64,000 nt of DNA from an uncultured Marinifilum sp. Its GTDB lineage: Bacteria > Bacteroidota > Bacteroidia > Bacteroidales > Marinifilaceae. Below, piece by piece: positions 35,030 to 43,624 of the stretch (the stretch's first letter is position 1; every line of letters starts with the position of its first letter). Location of the stretch: contig NZ_OY781918.1 in assembly GCF_963677195.1 (NCBI RefSeq), forward strand, positions 2,220,923 through 2,284,922. Reading direction: 5' to 3'. The translations under genes were made by a program, and so were the position numbers. The notes below the pieces were generated by a model. The model did no database searches. It saw nothing but the letters and a program-made list of their open reading frames with translations, and had not been told where the DNA came from.

Positions 35030-36433
35030 ATGATTAAAGGAAGAGAAAAAACACTGGCAAGAATTAGTATTCTTTCGCAGGTGGCTTTGTCTGCAGCATG
35101 TTACTGGCTTGTGACCTGGGCGGTAACAAATTTCTTGCGACCAATGCAAATTGCTGATCATGACAACAATACCATTTATTTATTGATAATAGCCATTTGG
35201 TATACTCTTATAAAGGAATTTAACCTGGGTAAAATGCTTAGAGTTAAAACCTACTCCGAATTATTTACCGAATATTTTGCAATGGTATTTATTAGCTCTG
35301 CAATTCTATATTTGGGCAGTTTATTTTTAACCGATTCTGTTCCTGTTTTAATTCTTTTTTTGTTTGCCTGTTTAAATATGATTTTACTTTTCGGTTTTAG
35401 ACTGTTAAGTTATCACTTTTTTAAAAAGATAAGAGGAAAGGGCTACAATCGTCGAAATGTATTAATCGTTGCCGACGATGAATCTTACGTCCATTTTATT
35501 GACAGAATGCTTTTCGTTAAAGATTGGGGCTATCATGTGTGGGCCATAATGTCCGATGGTAAACATATAAAAAATCAGTATGAATTGCATGTCAGAGTTC
35601 TTCCGGAACATTTTCAACTCACAGAAATAATAGATGCCAACGTGGTTGATGAAGTAATCTATTGTAAAGGAAATTTTGATAATGCTGAAGTTCGCGACTT
35701 GATTTATACCTGCTCCGAGGTAGGTGTAAAATTCCGCGTTTACTCAGAACTGCTTAGTGTAGTTAGTATGCAGTCTCATCTGACTTATTTTAAAGAACTT
35801 CCCTTCTTAACATTTGCAAATACTACCAAGAATTATTTTGCTCTTAAGGTAAAGGAAATATTAGATTTTATTTTTTCTTTCCTAATAATTTTGCTGATCT
35901 CTCCAATATTGTTAGCCATAGCAATTGCAATAAAGATTGAAGATCGGGGAACGATTTTTTTTAAGCAAAGACGAGTTGGTCTGAATGGACGAATTTTTTC
36001 CTGTTTAAAATTTAGAACAATGGTCGAAAATGCTGAGGCTTTAAGGGTTCGTTTAGAGAATCAGAACGAACAAAGTGGACCTGTTTTTAAAATTAAGAAT
36101 GATCCTCGGGTTACCAAAGTAGGACGCTTTTTAAGAAGAACATCATTAGATGAATTGCCACAATTTTTTAATGTATTAAAAGGCGAAATGTCGATTGTAG
36201 GACCAAGACCACCAATTCCATCGGAAGTGCAGCAATATCAGCGTTGGCAACGTCGCCGATTAAGTATGAAACCGGGAATTACCTGTATTTGGCAAGTTTC
36301 GGGACGCAATAACATTCCTTTCGAAGAGTGGATGAGATTAGACATGATGTATATCGATACCTGGTCGTTAAAGTTAGATTTAATGCTTTTTATAAGTACC
36401 ATAAAAGTTGTTTTAACTGGCGATGGTCAGTGA
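35030..36433 (+). CDS. Undecaprenyl-phosphate sugar phosphotransferase (initiating enzyme, WcaJ-like)
   Basis: Starts each repeat unit by moving a sugar-1-phosphate to undecaprenyl phosphate. 467 residues: four N-terminal membrane helices (about 12-125), a Rossmann-like CoA-binding domain (about 140-255; NVLIVADDESYVHFI), a reentrant/helical hairpin (about 278-305), then the catalytic bacterial sugar transferase domain (FFKQRRVGLNGRIF, CLKFRTMVENAE, LRRTSLDELPQFFNVLKGEM, SIVGPRPP, WQVSGRNNI). All signature residues are in place. Follows wecG by 42 bp. Confidence 0.95.
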   Translation: MIKGREKTLARISILSQVALSAACYWLVTWAVTNFLRPMQIADHDNNTIYLLIIAIWYTLIKEFNLGKMLRVKTYSELFTEYFAMVFISSAILYLGSLFLTDSVPVLILFLFACLNMILLFGFRLLSYHFFKKIRGKGYNRRNVLIVADDESYVHFIDRMLFVKDWGYHVWAIMSDGKHIKNQYELHVRVLPEHFQLTEIIDANVVDEVIYCKGNFDNAEVRDLIYTCSEVGVKFRVYSELLSVVSMQSHLTYFKELPFLTFANTTKNYFALKVKEILDFIFSFLIILLISPILLAIAIAIKIEDRGTIFFKQRRVGLNGRIFSCLKFRTMVENAEALRVRLENQNEQSGPVFKIKNDPRVTKVGRFLRRTSLDELPQFFNVLKGEMSIVGPRPPIPSEVQQYQRWQRRRLSMKPGITCIWQVSGRNNIPFEEWMRLDMMYIDTWSLKLDLMLFISTIKVVLTGDGQ

Positions 36434-36543
36434 TTTACTGAGGGTTCAAAGTTTCCTTTCTCCATAATAGTGCATATTATCAATGAAATAAACCACCAAT
36501 TAATAGTTAGCAAGCGATAATTATTAATTAAAAAACCAAGACC

Positions 36544-37335
36544 ATGACTAAGAAATATTTAAACCTAATGGGCCTTTTTATAGTAATAGGGCTTATTTCC
36601 TGTCGATCGAATAAGGATTTGGTGTATTTACAAGATGCCGATGCTGAGATTTTAGCTCCCGACTTTGTGATTAGCGCACCCGAATACAAAATTAAAACGA
36701 ACGATAATTTGTTTGTGAGTATAATATCTTTGAATTCAGAGATAAATCAATTGTATAATCCCGCACAGAGTATCGGCGGGCAACAGGGTAATCAGCAGTT
36801 GTATAGTCAGTTACCCGATCAGTATCTTAATGGATATTTAGTAGATTCTCAGGGGAATATTTCCTTGCCAATAATTGGAAATGTAGGAGTGGCCGGTTTA
36901 AGTCAGGCTCAGGCTCAGGCAAAAGTGCAAGAACATGCCAACGAGTATTTGAAAGATGCCAGTGTGAAAGTGAAATTATTAAATTTTAGGGTTAGCGTAA
37001 TGGGGGAAGTTACAAGTCCTGGAGTTTACTATAATTACAATAGCAACTTAACTATTTTAGAGGCCATTAGTATGGCTAATGGTATTACCGATCATGCAAA
37101 AATAAATAGAATTTTGGTAATTAGAAATTCTAATAATCAGAGTAAAAGTTATCGTGTTGATCTATCCTCCAAAAATGTATTAAAATCAGAAGCCTTTTTT
37201 TTGCAGCCAAACGATGTTGTTTATGTTGAGCCTCATAAAATTAAAAGTACCGATATGAACTCTAACATTTATAGTCTGTTGTTGTCGACAGTGTCAACGG
37301 CTGTTTTAATTACAAGTTTGATTATTTCCAATTAA
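36544..37335 (+). CDS. Polysaccharide export lipoprotein (Wza-like)
   Basis: Outer-membrane polysaccharide export protein. 263 residues with a lipoprotein signal peptide (MTKKYLNLMGLFIVIGLISC, Cys at 20). The polysaccharide export domain starts at about 45 (PEYKIKTNDNLFVSII, NGYLVDSQGNISLPIIGNVGVAGLSQAQAQ) and an SLBB-like domain follows (VSVMGEVTSPGVYYNYNSNLTILEAI). A C-terminal hydrophobic segment (TVSTAVLITSLIISN) may cross the outer membrane or anchor it. It pairs with the Wzc-like kinase 12 bp downstream. Confidence 0.93.
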   Translation: MTKKYLNLMGLFIVIGLISCRSNKDLVYLQDADAEILAPDFVISAPEYKIKTNDNLFVSIISLNSEINQLYNPAQSIGGQQGNQQLYSQLPDQYLNGYLVDSQGNISLPIIGNVGVAGLSQAQAQAKVQEHANEYLKDASVKVKLLNFRVSVMGEVTSPGVYYNYNSNLTILEAISMANGITDHAKINRILVIRNSNNQSKSYRVDLSSKNVLKSEAFFLQPNDVVYVEPHKIKSTDMNSNIYSLLLSTVSTAVLITSLIISN

Positions 37336-37347
37336 TATTCAGCCATT

Positions 37348-39726
37348 ATGCAATATGTAGATGAAGTAATGGATTATTTCGATAAAAAAGAAGGTCCTGA
37401 TGTGAAAGAATTTCTCTATCGCATTTTGTCCAAATGGAAATTATTTGTGCTTTGTGGAATTCTTGGGCTTGGAGCTGGTTATCTGGTCAGTAAATATACT
37501 ACGCCCGTTTATATGATGCGAAGTTCTCTTTGGGTACATGTTGATACGGAAGAAACGAATGCTAAAGCGATGTTTGAGGGGTATCAGGTTAAGGATAAGG
37601 CAAATATTCAAAACCATGTTGAGATCCTAAAATCATTTACTCTGAATAGGAAAGCAATGGAGAATTTAAGCTGGAAACAATCCTGGTTTAAAAGTAAACT
37701 ATTTAGAAATGAAGGTTTGTATCGGAAAGAACCATTTGAGGTGGTCCAACATGAAGGAACTAATCTTGATCAAATTCCAATATATATAAGTCAGCTTGAT
37801 AAATACACTTATAAAATTAAGGTAGATGGAAAAGCTGAATATAAGGATGATGAAATTAAGGTGAAGTTTGAGGAAGAAGCTTTTTTCGATATGCCTTTTA
37901 AGAATGAATATTTCAATTTTACACTGAAGAAAAATCAGAAGAAAATAAACAGGGAAAAAAATTATTTCTTTGTTTTTAATGATTTGGATAAGATTACATT
38001 GAGATATATTGATAACATGTTGATTAGTGTAGCGGAGAAAAAAGCCGAATTAATACATCTAAGAATCGACGATAGTGAACCCGCTCGGGGAGTCGATTAT
38101 TTAAACGAGTTGAATTGGGTTTATCTTCAATTTATGCTAATAGAGAAGAATAAAAAATCGGAAAATACGGTTCGTTTTATCGATGCTCAGTTAAAGGGAA
38201 TTGTTGATTCGTTGCAATTGGCAGGACAAAGTTTTACCAATTTTCGATCGAGGAACAGAATTGTTGATTTAGGACAGGAAGCAGGCGTTGTAGTCGCTAA
38301 AATGGAAGAAATAGAGAGCCAGTTATCTGAGGCTCAAGTTTCTTTGGAATACTATGAAAATTTGCTCCGTAATTTGGGCAATGCTAATCGCATGAAACAA
38401 ATGCTCGCACCTTCAGTGGCAGGTATAAGCGATTCGTCCATAGGTGCTTTGGTTGCTAAACTTACCGATTTGTATGGTAAAAGAGAAGTGTTATCCTATA
38501 GTGTGCAAGCCAAAAATCCTAGCCTCCTTATTTTAAATAAAGAGATTGATTTAATCCGCCAAAGCTTAGACGAAAATCTAAAGACTTTGGTGGCAAACTC
38601 TCAAATCGAAGTTCAAAGCCTGAGTTCAAGAATGGATAAAGTAAAAGCACAGCTTGCCAGAATGCCAAAGAATGAACAGAAATTGAATAATATGAAGCGT
38701 AATTTCGATTTGAATAACGAGTTATATACTTTTTTGTTGAAAAAAAGAGCTGAAGCGGCAATTGCCAAAGCTTCAAATGTTTCAGATTCACAGATTATAG
38801 ATCCTGCCCGCCTTTCAACCATTGTAAAAACAAAACCTAATATTGCTATAAATCTCTTAATTGGTTTGCTTTTGGGCTTAGGTTTGCCTTTTTTAATTAT
38901 CATATTACGTGAGTTCTTTAATGATAATATTCAGAGTAAAGAGGAATTACGTAAAAATACACAATTGCCAATTTTAGGAACAATTATTCACAATCGATAC
39001 GAAAATTCACTTCCTGTATTTCATCATCCAAGATCTTCTATTTCTGAATCTTTTAGGACCTTACGAACCAATCTTAATTATGTTTTGCCCGATCAGCCTT
39101 GTAAAATCATCGGAGTACATTCGACTATGCCTTCTGAAGGAAAGTCGTTTGCCTCGGTTAACTTAGCTACTATTATAGCTATGAATAATAAGAAAGTTTT
39201 ATTGATTGGTGCCGATATGAGAAAACCTCAGATTGACACTATTTTTGATTTGGAGAATAAGGTGGGTTTGAGTACTTATTTAGTTCGGTATAATAAATGG
39301 CAGGAGATTATTCAGGAATCAAAAATTAAGAATTTAGATTGTGTAAGTTCCGGGCCTATTCCTCCCAATCCGGCTGAACTTTTAGAAAATGGGCGATTAA
39401 AATTATTTTTAGAGAAAATCAATAATAGTTATGATTATGTAGTAATTGATAATGCTCCAATTTCAATGGTTACCGATGCTTATATTATTGGAAAATTGTC
39501 TCATGCAAATCTCTTTGTTTTGCGTCAGGATTATAGTCATCGCGATCAGATTAATTTTGTAAATCAAATATCCGAAAAAGGAAATATCGAAAATGTTTCT
39601 CTAATTTTGAACGATGTTGATGCTACAAGCAAGTATGGACATTATTCAAACGGAAAGGGCTACTACTATGAGGAACCTTCGCAAGGAATGTTAGACCGAC
39701 TTTGGCAAAAACTTAGTAGTAATTAA
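37348..39726 (+). CDS. Wzc-like chain-length determinant and BY tyrosine kinase
   Basis: Controls polymer length and export. 792 residues: N-terminal Wzz domain with a first membrane helix (about 32-50), a periplasmic coiled coil (about 245-460), a second helix (about 500-522), then a P-loop tyrosine kinase. Walker A is STMPSEGKSFASVNLA (Lys599), Walker A' is VLLIGADMRKPQ and Walker B is YDYVVIDNAPI. The C-terminal tail contains a tyrosine cluster (YGHYSNGKGYYYEEP), the usual autophosphorylation site. No matching low-molecular-weight phosphatase (Wzb) gene is in the window. Last gene of the exopolysaccharide locus. Confidence 0.95.
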   Translation: MQYVDEVMDYFDKKEGPDVKEFLYRILSKWKLFVLCGILGLGAGYLVSKYTTPVYMMRSSLWVHVDTEETNAKAMFEGYQVKDKANIQNHVEILKSFTLNRKAMENLSWKQSWFKSKLFRNEGLYRKEPFEVVQHEGTNLDQIPIYISQLDKYTYKIKVDGKAEYKDDEIKVKFEEEAFFDMPFKNEYFNFTLKKNQKKINREKNYFFVFNDLDKITLRYIDNMLISVAEKKAELIHLRIDDSEPARGVDYLNELNWVYLQFMLIEKNKKSENTVRFIDAQLKGIVDSLQLAGQSFTNFRSRNRIVDLGQEAGVVVAKMEEIESQLSEAQVSLEYYENLLRNLGNANRMKQMLAPSVAGISDSSIGALVAKLTDLYGKREVLSYSVQAKNPSLLILNKEIDLIRQSLDENLKTLVANSQIEVQSLSSRMDKVKAQLARMPKNEQKLNNMKRNFDLNNELYTFLLKKRAEAAIAKASNVSDSQIIDPARLSTIVKTKPNIAINLLIGLLLGLGLPFLIIILREFFNDNIQSKEELRKNTQLPILGTIIHNRYENSLPVFHHPRSSISESFRTLRTNLNYVLPDQPCKIIGVHSTMPSEGKSFASVNLATIIAMNNKKVLLIGADMRKPQIDTIFDLENKVGLSTYLVRYNKWQEIIQESKIKNLDCVSSGPIPPNPAELLENGRLKLFLEKINNSYDYVVIDNAPISMVTDAYIIGKLSHANLFVLRQDYSHRDQINFVNQISEKGNIENVSLILNDVDATSKYGHYSNGKGYYYEEPSQGMLDRLWQKLSSN

Positions 39727-39834
39727 TATTTAGATCGGGATGGAATAAAATCGAAGCTTTTTATTCATTTACATTGAGATAGAACCAAATAATTGCATAA
39801 TTTTATAGGAGTGTTATTCTCTAAAATTTTGCTT

Positions 39835-40245
39835 ATGATTATTGCAGTTGATTTTGACGGTACGATAGTACAACATAAATATCCAAAAATAGGAAAAGAG
39901 ATCCCTTTTGCTATTGAAAGTTTGCTTCAACTGCAAAAAGAAGGACATCAAATTATTTTGTGGAGTTACCGAACAGGAGAACTATTGCAGGAAGCCATTC
40001 GTTTTTGTAGTAGTAATGGTCTAGAGTTTTATGCTGTTAACTGCAATTATCCCGAAGAGGAATTTGACGAATGCGTGAGTCGAAAAATTTATGCCGATTT
40101 ATATATTGATGATCGAAATATTGGCGGATTGCCAGATTGGGGAAATATTTACAATATGATTTCAAATTCGAATACAGAGCCTAAAAATGAAGCAAATTCA
40201 AAAGGCTCTATCATTCGATTTTTGGATAATATTTTTGGAGAGTAG
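39835..40245 (+). CDS. HAD-like hydrolase, small
   Basis: 136 residues from ATG 39835. The longer reading from TTG 39793 adds 14 residues not expected for the family. A HAD-fold start MIIAVDFDGTIVQHKYP carries the DxDGT nucleophile motif, followed by GHQIILWSYRTG (motif II S/T replaced by Ser in WSYR) and DLYIDDRNIGGLPDW (motif IV acidic pair). It lacks a cap domain. Probably a phosphatase-like enzyme of unknown substrate, resembling small Bacteroidota HAD proteins. Convergent with the helicase gene, only 10 bp apart. Confidence 0.82.
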   Translation: MIIAVDFDGTIVQHKYPKIGKEIPFAIESLLQLQKEGHQIILWSYRTGELLQEAIRFCSSNGLEFYAVNCNYPEEEFDECVSRKIYADLYIDDRNIGGLPDWGNIYNMISNSNTEPKNEANSKGSIIRFLDNIFGE

Positions 40246-40255
40246 TTTGCTAAAA

Positions 40256-41569
40256 TTAGAAAGACAGTTCAATTTTGACTTTCTTCTTTTTAACTTTCTC
40301 ATGTTTTAGTTTACCAATTAATTTTTTTCCTAATCCTCTTTTTACAGCCACATAAGAGGTGTGGTCCAAAACATCAATTTTACCTAACTCATCTTTCTTC
40401 ATTTTTCCCATTTTAAAGAAAAATCCTACCAAATCAACTTTGTTTACCTTTTCCTTTTTGCCAACTCCAACGTAAAGGGTTTCCCATTCGGGTAATTCTG
40501 GAATACTAATTTCCTCCAAAAGTGGCATTATTTCCATATCCTCAGGAATAAAATCAGGAACTCGTTCTTGTTCTGCAAGTACAATAAATGAATTTCCATT
40601 AGCATGCATACGAGCAGTTCTTCCATTGCGATGTACAAAAGCCTCTTCAACTCTTGGTAATTGATAGTGAATTACATTTTTTATTTCGGGAATATCTAAT
40701 CCGCGCGAAGCAAGATCGGTGGTAATCAGCAAATGATTGCTTCCATTTCTAAATTTGATTAAAGCTCGTTCACGGTCCGATTGTTCCAGACCTCCATGAA
40801 AAATATCACAACTAATTCCCTCATCCAATAAAAGTTCTCCAATTCTTTCAACGGCATCGCGATGGTTGCAAAAAACCAAACTAGGCTGATCTCCAACTTT
40901 ACAAATAAGCTGAAAAAGAGCATTTAATTTGTCTTTGTCATTTGCAATTACTTTCATTTGAGTTAAAGCAATTTGATTTTCTTCGGGAATAAAATTAATT
41001 TCTTCTGGAGAATTCATTGCTGCAAATTCAGGAATCTCAATTCCTTTGGTTGCCGATGTTAAAACTTTTTTCAAATGCTTAGGTAATGCCTTAATTACTT
41101 CGGTCATTTCTTTCTGAAATCCCAACTCCAGAGCCTTATCGAACTCATCTAAAATTAAAAGTTTTATTTTCGAACAATCAACATTATCTCTACGGATGTG
41201 ATCTGCAATTCGTCCTGGGGTTCCAATTAATACAGCAGGAGGCGTTTTTAAGTTGTTTTGCTCAATTCTCATGGAATGGCCACCATAGCAGCAATTTACT
41301 TTTAGCGATGTACCCATAGCTTTAAAAACAGATTCAATTTGTAAAGACAATTCTCGGGCAGGAGATAGAATCAAAACCTGAACACCTTTTGTGTTTGGAT
41401 TTAAATCTTGTAACATAGGTAGTAAAAATGCTAGTGTTTTCCCCGATCCTGTCGGAGATAAAAGAACCAAATCTTTACTCTTTGGCCAAGTTTTTACACT
41501 TGCTTTTTGCATTTCGTTTAATTCCTGTATAGCAAGCTTCTTTAAAATTTCTTCTGTATTTATTTTCAT
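40256..41569 (-). CDS. DEAD-box RNA helicase, DbpA-like
   Basis: ATP-dependent RNA unwinding, probably in ribosome assembly. 437 residues from ATG 41569; a longer reading to 41761 would overlap the divergent gene and add non-family sequence. Motifs in order: Q-motif region (IQELNEMQ), LLSPTGSGKTLAF (I), PARELSLQ (Ia), GTPGRIADH (Ib), LDEFDKAL (II, DEFD instead of DEAD), TSATK (III), LVFCNHRD (IV), TTDLASRGLDIP (V) and HRNGRTARM (VI). The C-terminal RNA-binding domain (about 360-437; KVDLVGFFFKMG, DVLDHTSYVAV) matches the DbpA RRM. A -7-like TACCTTTG lies just before the ATG. Confidence 0.93.
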   Translation of the reverse strand: MKINTEEILKKLAIQELNEMQKASVKTWPKSKDLVLLSPTGSGKTLAFLLPMLQDLNPNTKGVQVLILSPARELSLQIESVFKAMGTSLKVNCCYGGHSMRIEQNNLKTPPAVLIGTPGRIADHIRRDNVDCSKIKLLILDEFDKALELGFQKEMTEVIKALPKHLKKVLTSATKGIEIPEFAAMNSPEEINFIPEENQIALTQMKVIANDKDKLNALFQLICKVGDQPSLVFCNHRDAVERIGELLLDEGISCDIFHGGLEQSDRERALIKFRNGSNHLLITTDLASRGLDIPEIKNVIHYQLPRVEEAFVHRNGRTARMHANGNSFIVLAEQERVPDFIPEDMEIMPLLEEISIPELPEWETLYVGVGKKEKVNKVDLVGFFFKMGKMKKDELGKIDVLDHTSYVAVKRGLGKKLIGKLKHEKVKKKKVKIELSF

Positions 41570-41573
41570 GCCG

Positions 41574-41581
41574 CAAAGGTA
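41574..41581 (-). promoter_or_regulatory. Predicted -7 element of the helicase gene, possibly leaderless
   Basis: On the minus strand TACCTTTG (41581 to 41574) matches TAnnTTTG exactly and ends 4 bases before the ATG at 41569. Transcription from here would start at or next to the start codon. A clear -33 box was not found. Confidence 0.35.
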
Positions 41582-41737
41582 GTAACAATTATCAGTTATC
41601 GAATGTTTAGCTATTATTATAGATGCCCTTTTAAGCCTATTAGCGAATTTGCGTGTAACAATTAAAACAGTTTTTATTAACCTAATAGAAACATTGTTTT
41701 GCAATTCCTTATCTATTTTAGTAGTAGCAAAACTACA

Positions 41738-41950
41738 ATGAAAATAATTATGGAAACTCAAAAAGAAGGAATGTACAGAATTGAGGTAATTAACCTCGAG
41801 GGAGACGTTGTTTATTTAAGTCTTGATTCGTTAAATCAATTTTGCGAAGAATCTTTACCTAAAAATTTGCCAGCAGACGCATATACCATAAGAATTTCTG
41901 GTAATGATGATTACATGTATGAGAAATTATTGGTTGAACACGAATGCTAA
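41738..41950 (+). CDS. Small protein resembling a lone T9SS-type C-terminal sorting domain
   Basis: 70 residues from ATG 41738 (ATG 41699 or 41750 are alternatives). No signal peptide. The sequence GMYRIEVINLEGDVVYLS, then LPADAYTIRISGNDD, ending YEKLLVE, follows the beta-strand pattern of the type A sorting domain of type IX secretion (strand, LPaGxYxIrI, KkLvV), but without any cargo or export signal. It may instead be an unrelated small beta protein. Divergent from the helicase gene, upstream of the interrupted methyltransferase. Confidence 0.5.
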   Translation: MKIIMETQKEGMYRIEVINLEGDVVYLSLDSLNQFCEESLPKNLPADAYTIRISGNDDYMYEKLLVEHEC

Positions 41951-42020
41951 ATTTACATTTTTATTCAAGCTGCAAAAGTATTAGGTTTGTGATAGAAAAG
42001 ATATCGCAGCCCTGATTAAT

Positions 42021-42155
42021 ATGAGCAAAGAATCGAAATTACTTTCCGTTTATTTAAAACAAAAGCAGATTAGAGCATTAAAAGAATTAATGCCACAGGT
42101 TTTTAATGGTGATAAACTGAATTTGAATCAACTGAAAAGTTATTTGGGAAGTGAT
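42021..42155 (+). pseudogene. 5' fragment of the IS-split DNA methyltransferase gene
   Basis: First 45 codons of an adenine methyltransferase gene (MSKESKLLSVYLKQKQIRAL onward, ending LKSYLGSD). The helical N-terminus with LKELMP and LNLNQLKSYLG is typical of type III/Mod-like enzymes. It is cut at 42155 by the insertion sequence; the frame then runs into the IS and stops at 42213-42215. The rest of the gene resumes in the same frame at 43633. Confidence 0.85.
42148..42155. repeat. Target-site duplication, left copy (GAAGTGAT)
   Basis: GAAGTGAT, identical to 43625-43632, immediately outside the left IS end. Eight bp fits ISL3-like insertion. Confidence 0.92.
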
Positions 42156-42179
42156 GGGTCACCATCAAAAGTTGGGTCT
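42156..42179. repeat. Left terminal inverted repeat of the IS
   Basis: Begins GGGTCACCA and continues into the 15-bp core TCAAAAGTTGGGTCT (42165-42179), which is perfectly repeated in inverse at the right end. Confidence 0.9.
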
Positions 42180-42198
42180 ACTCCACAATTTTTTTTAG

Positions 42199-43194
42199 CT
42201 AAGCAAAAATTTTAGATAACCTAAAAAGGAAGAAATCTAAATCAACAATCCCTCTTAAAGATCTTCTGAAATTTTTAATTTTAGCATTTAAAGATTCGGC
42301 AAAAGCGTTTGTACTTCTATTCAAGAAATAATTAACAATTTGTTTATGATGTACTTCAAAAGTTCTTTTTATTGAATTAAAAGAATCCATTCCGGCTCTT
42401 TCAATTTCATCGAACCATTGTGCTAGTTTAAGTCTTGCTACATTTGGTTCTAAAGATTGATTGTATATTTTTCTAAGTCCATCCGAGAGCCTGTATGCTT
42501 TCTTAATTTCGGGAAATCTTTCAAATAATAAACGAGCTCTGATTTCTTGAGATGTAGTCCATTTTTCCGGAGATTTATACAATGCATAACGAGCTCTAGC
42601 CATCAATTGTCGCAGTGTATCACCATTTTCCAATATTTCAGGTTTATACAATTTTCCTTCTAATTTCGCTTTCTTATACTCTGCATTTTCATCATCTATT
42701 ATCTTCCACCTATGCTTAATTCTAAGCTCTTGTACGGCATCATTGGCCAGCTTTTGCACATGAAATCGATCTGTAGTGATTTCAGCTTTTAGAAAACATT
42801 TTCTTACGATCTTATTCATGCTACCAGCCATGTCAAGAGTAACTTCTTTAACGGTATAGCGCAACTCTTCTGAAATGTGTTCGCGAATTAAACTTATAAT
42901 GGAATCAGCTTGTGTTCCGTTAAACACACCAACCAAGCTACCTTGCTTTCCTTTTTTATCTTTGTTACTGAGAATGGTATACAACTCTCCATTTGAAAAG
43001 GCTGTTTCATCAAGAGCTAAATTAGAACCTATGTTTTCAGGAAATATCAGGTAATCTTTGGCGTGTAGCTTTTTATCCCATTGATCAAAACCACTTAAAT
43101 TTGTTTTGTACTGTCTTCGAAATTTATCACCATTTATTCCTAAATATATTTCAAGGCTTTTAATACTGATCGCATTAAAATCGACTAACTTCTT
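42199..43194 (-). CDS. IS transposase, DDE catalytic part (orfB)
   Basis: Catalyses transposition. The frame is open from 43194 to the stop at 42199 (331 codons) but has no ATG near its beginning. The first acid (LALDETAF) lies upstream of the first TTG (42984), so a product starting there would be inactive. Further catalytic features are VTLDMAGSMNKIVRKC (second Asp) and NAFAESLNAKIKNFRR (Glu). It therefore should be made by frameshifting from orfA, with which it overlaps at 43175-43194. Helix-rich middle (RARYALYKSPEKW, LKLAQWFDEIE) as in ISL3-type transposases. Confidence 0.85.
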   Translation of the reverse strand, partial: KKLVDFNAISIKSLEIYLGINGDKFRRQYKTNLSGFDQWDKKLHAKDYLIFPENIGSNLALDETAFSNGELYTILSNKDKKGKQGSLVGVFNGTQADSIISLIREHISEELRYTVKEVTLDMAGSMNKIVRKCFLKAEITTDRFHVQKLANDAVQELRIKHRWKIIDDENAEYKKAKLEGKLYKPEILENGDTLRQLMARARYALYKSPEKWTTSQEIRARLLFERFPEIKKAYRLSDGLRKIYNQSLEPNVARLKLAQWFDEIERAGMDSFNSIKRTFEVHHKQIVNYFLNRSTNAFAESLNAKIKNFRRSLRGIVDLDFFLFRLSKIFA

Positions 43195-43549
43195 TTAAAA
43201 AAGCAGAATACTCTGCAGACATGCGAGTTCCTGAAATGATCAAATTCCAATCTCTACTTACTTTTTTACTCTTGCCATCAACAACAACATCCCAACGACG
43301 ACGCTTGACATTAAGCTTAACTAACATATCTCGAATGGGATAATCTTCTATTTCTCGTGCTGGCATAAAACCACTGGCTTTGATAGAATAATCCTTATAT
43401 TCCTCAGGAATAATCTTCTTTTCTTCTAAATAAATAGTTAATCTTCTTTCGTAAATTTCTTTCCCGCTAGAAACCTCTTTAAAATCTATTATATCAAAAT
43501 AATCTAAAAGACCTTCTGGAAAAAATAGTGAGAGTAGTGACTTTTGCAT
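43175..43549 (-). CDS. IS transposase N-terminal protein (orfA)
   Basis: 124 residues. Starts SLLSLFFPEGLLDYFDI, with a basic C-terminal half (VKLNVKRRRWDVVVDGKSK), and looks like the N-terminal DNA-binding region of ISAon1-type transposases. Its end overlaps orfB: the last sense codons are CGA TTT followed by TAA. The TTTTAA string would allow a +1 slip of the Phe tRNA into the orfB frame (TTT AAT GCG). Alone it may act as a regulator or inhibitor. Confidence 0.8.
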   Translation of the reverse strand: MQKSLLSLFFPEGLLDYFDIIDFKEVSSGKEIYERRLTIYLEEKKIIPEEYKDYSIKASGFMPAREIEDYPIRDMLVKLNVKRRRWDVVVDGKSKKVSRDWNLIISGTRMSAEYSAFLKEVSRF

Positions 43550-43600
43550 ATATAATTTAAAGTGTTTTTTCTATCAGCAAAGGTATTCCTTTTTGTACGC

Positions 43601-43624
43601 AGACCCAACTTTTGAAACTGATCC
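43601..43624. repeat. Right terminal inverted repeat of the IS
   Basis: AGACCCAACTTTTGA (43601-43615) plus nine more bases to 43624; inverse of the left end with 4 mismatches in 24. Confidence 0.9.

Larger units (their letters stand above)
42156..43624. mobile_element. Insertion sequence, ISAon1-like, 1469 bp, inside a methyltransferase gene
   Basis: Complete element bounded by 24-bp terminal inverted repeats (42156-42179 and 43601-43624; 20 of 24 match, with a perfect core TCAAAAGTTGGGTCT) and flanked by a perfect 8-bp duplication GAAGTGAT. It carries two overlapping transposase frames on the minus strand. The sharp ends and intact duplication suggest a fairly recent insertion. The family name comes from the two-frame layout (a short N-terminal protein plus a DDE transposase) familiar in Bacteroidota; the 8-bp duplication fits the ISL3 group. 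Confidence 0.93.

Noticed and set aside
41570..41761. 64-residue N-terminal extension of the helicase
   Set aside because: It lacks helicase-family sequence, overlaps the divergent small gene and lies upstream of a predicted promoter element; the ATG at 41569 gives the expected N-terminus.
42156..42170. Flanking CAAAAGTT / AACTTTTG read as target-site duplication of an IS beginning at GGGTCT
   Set aside because: These are inverse, not direct, copies, so they belong to the terminal inverted repeats. The true direct duplication is GAAGTGAT further out.
42199..42984. Transposase starting at TTG 42984 as an independent gene
   Set aside because: The frame is open well upstream to 43194 and includes the first catalytic Asp (LALDETAF); starting at 42984 would remove it.
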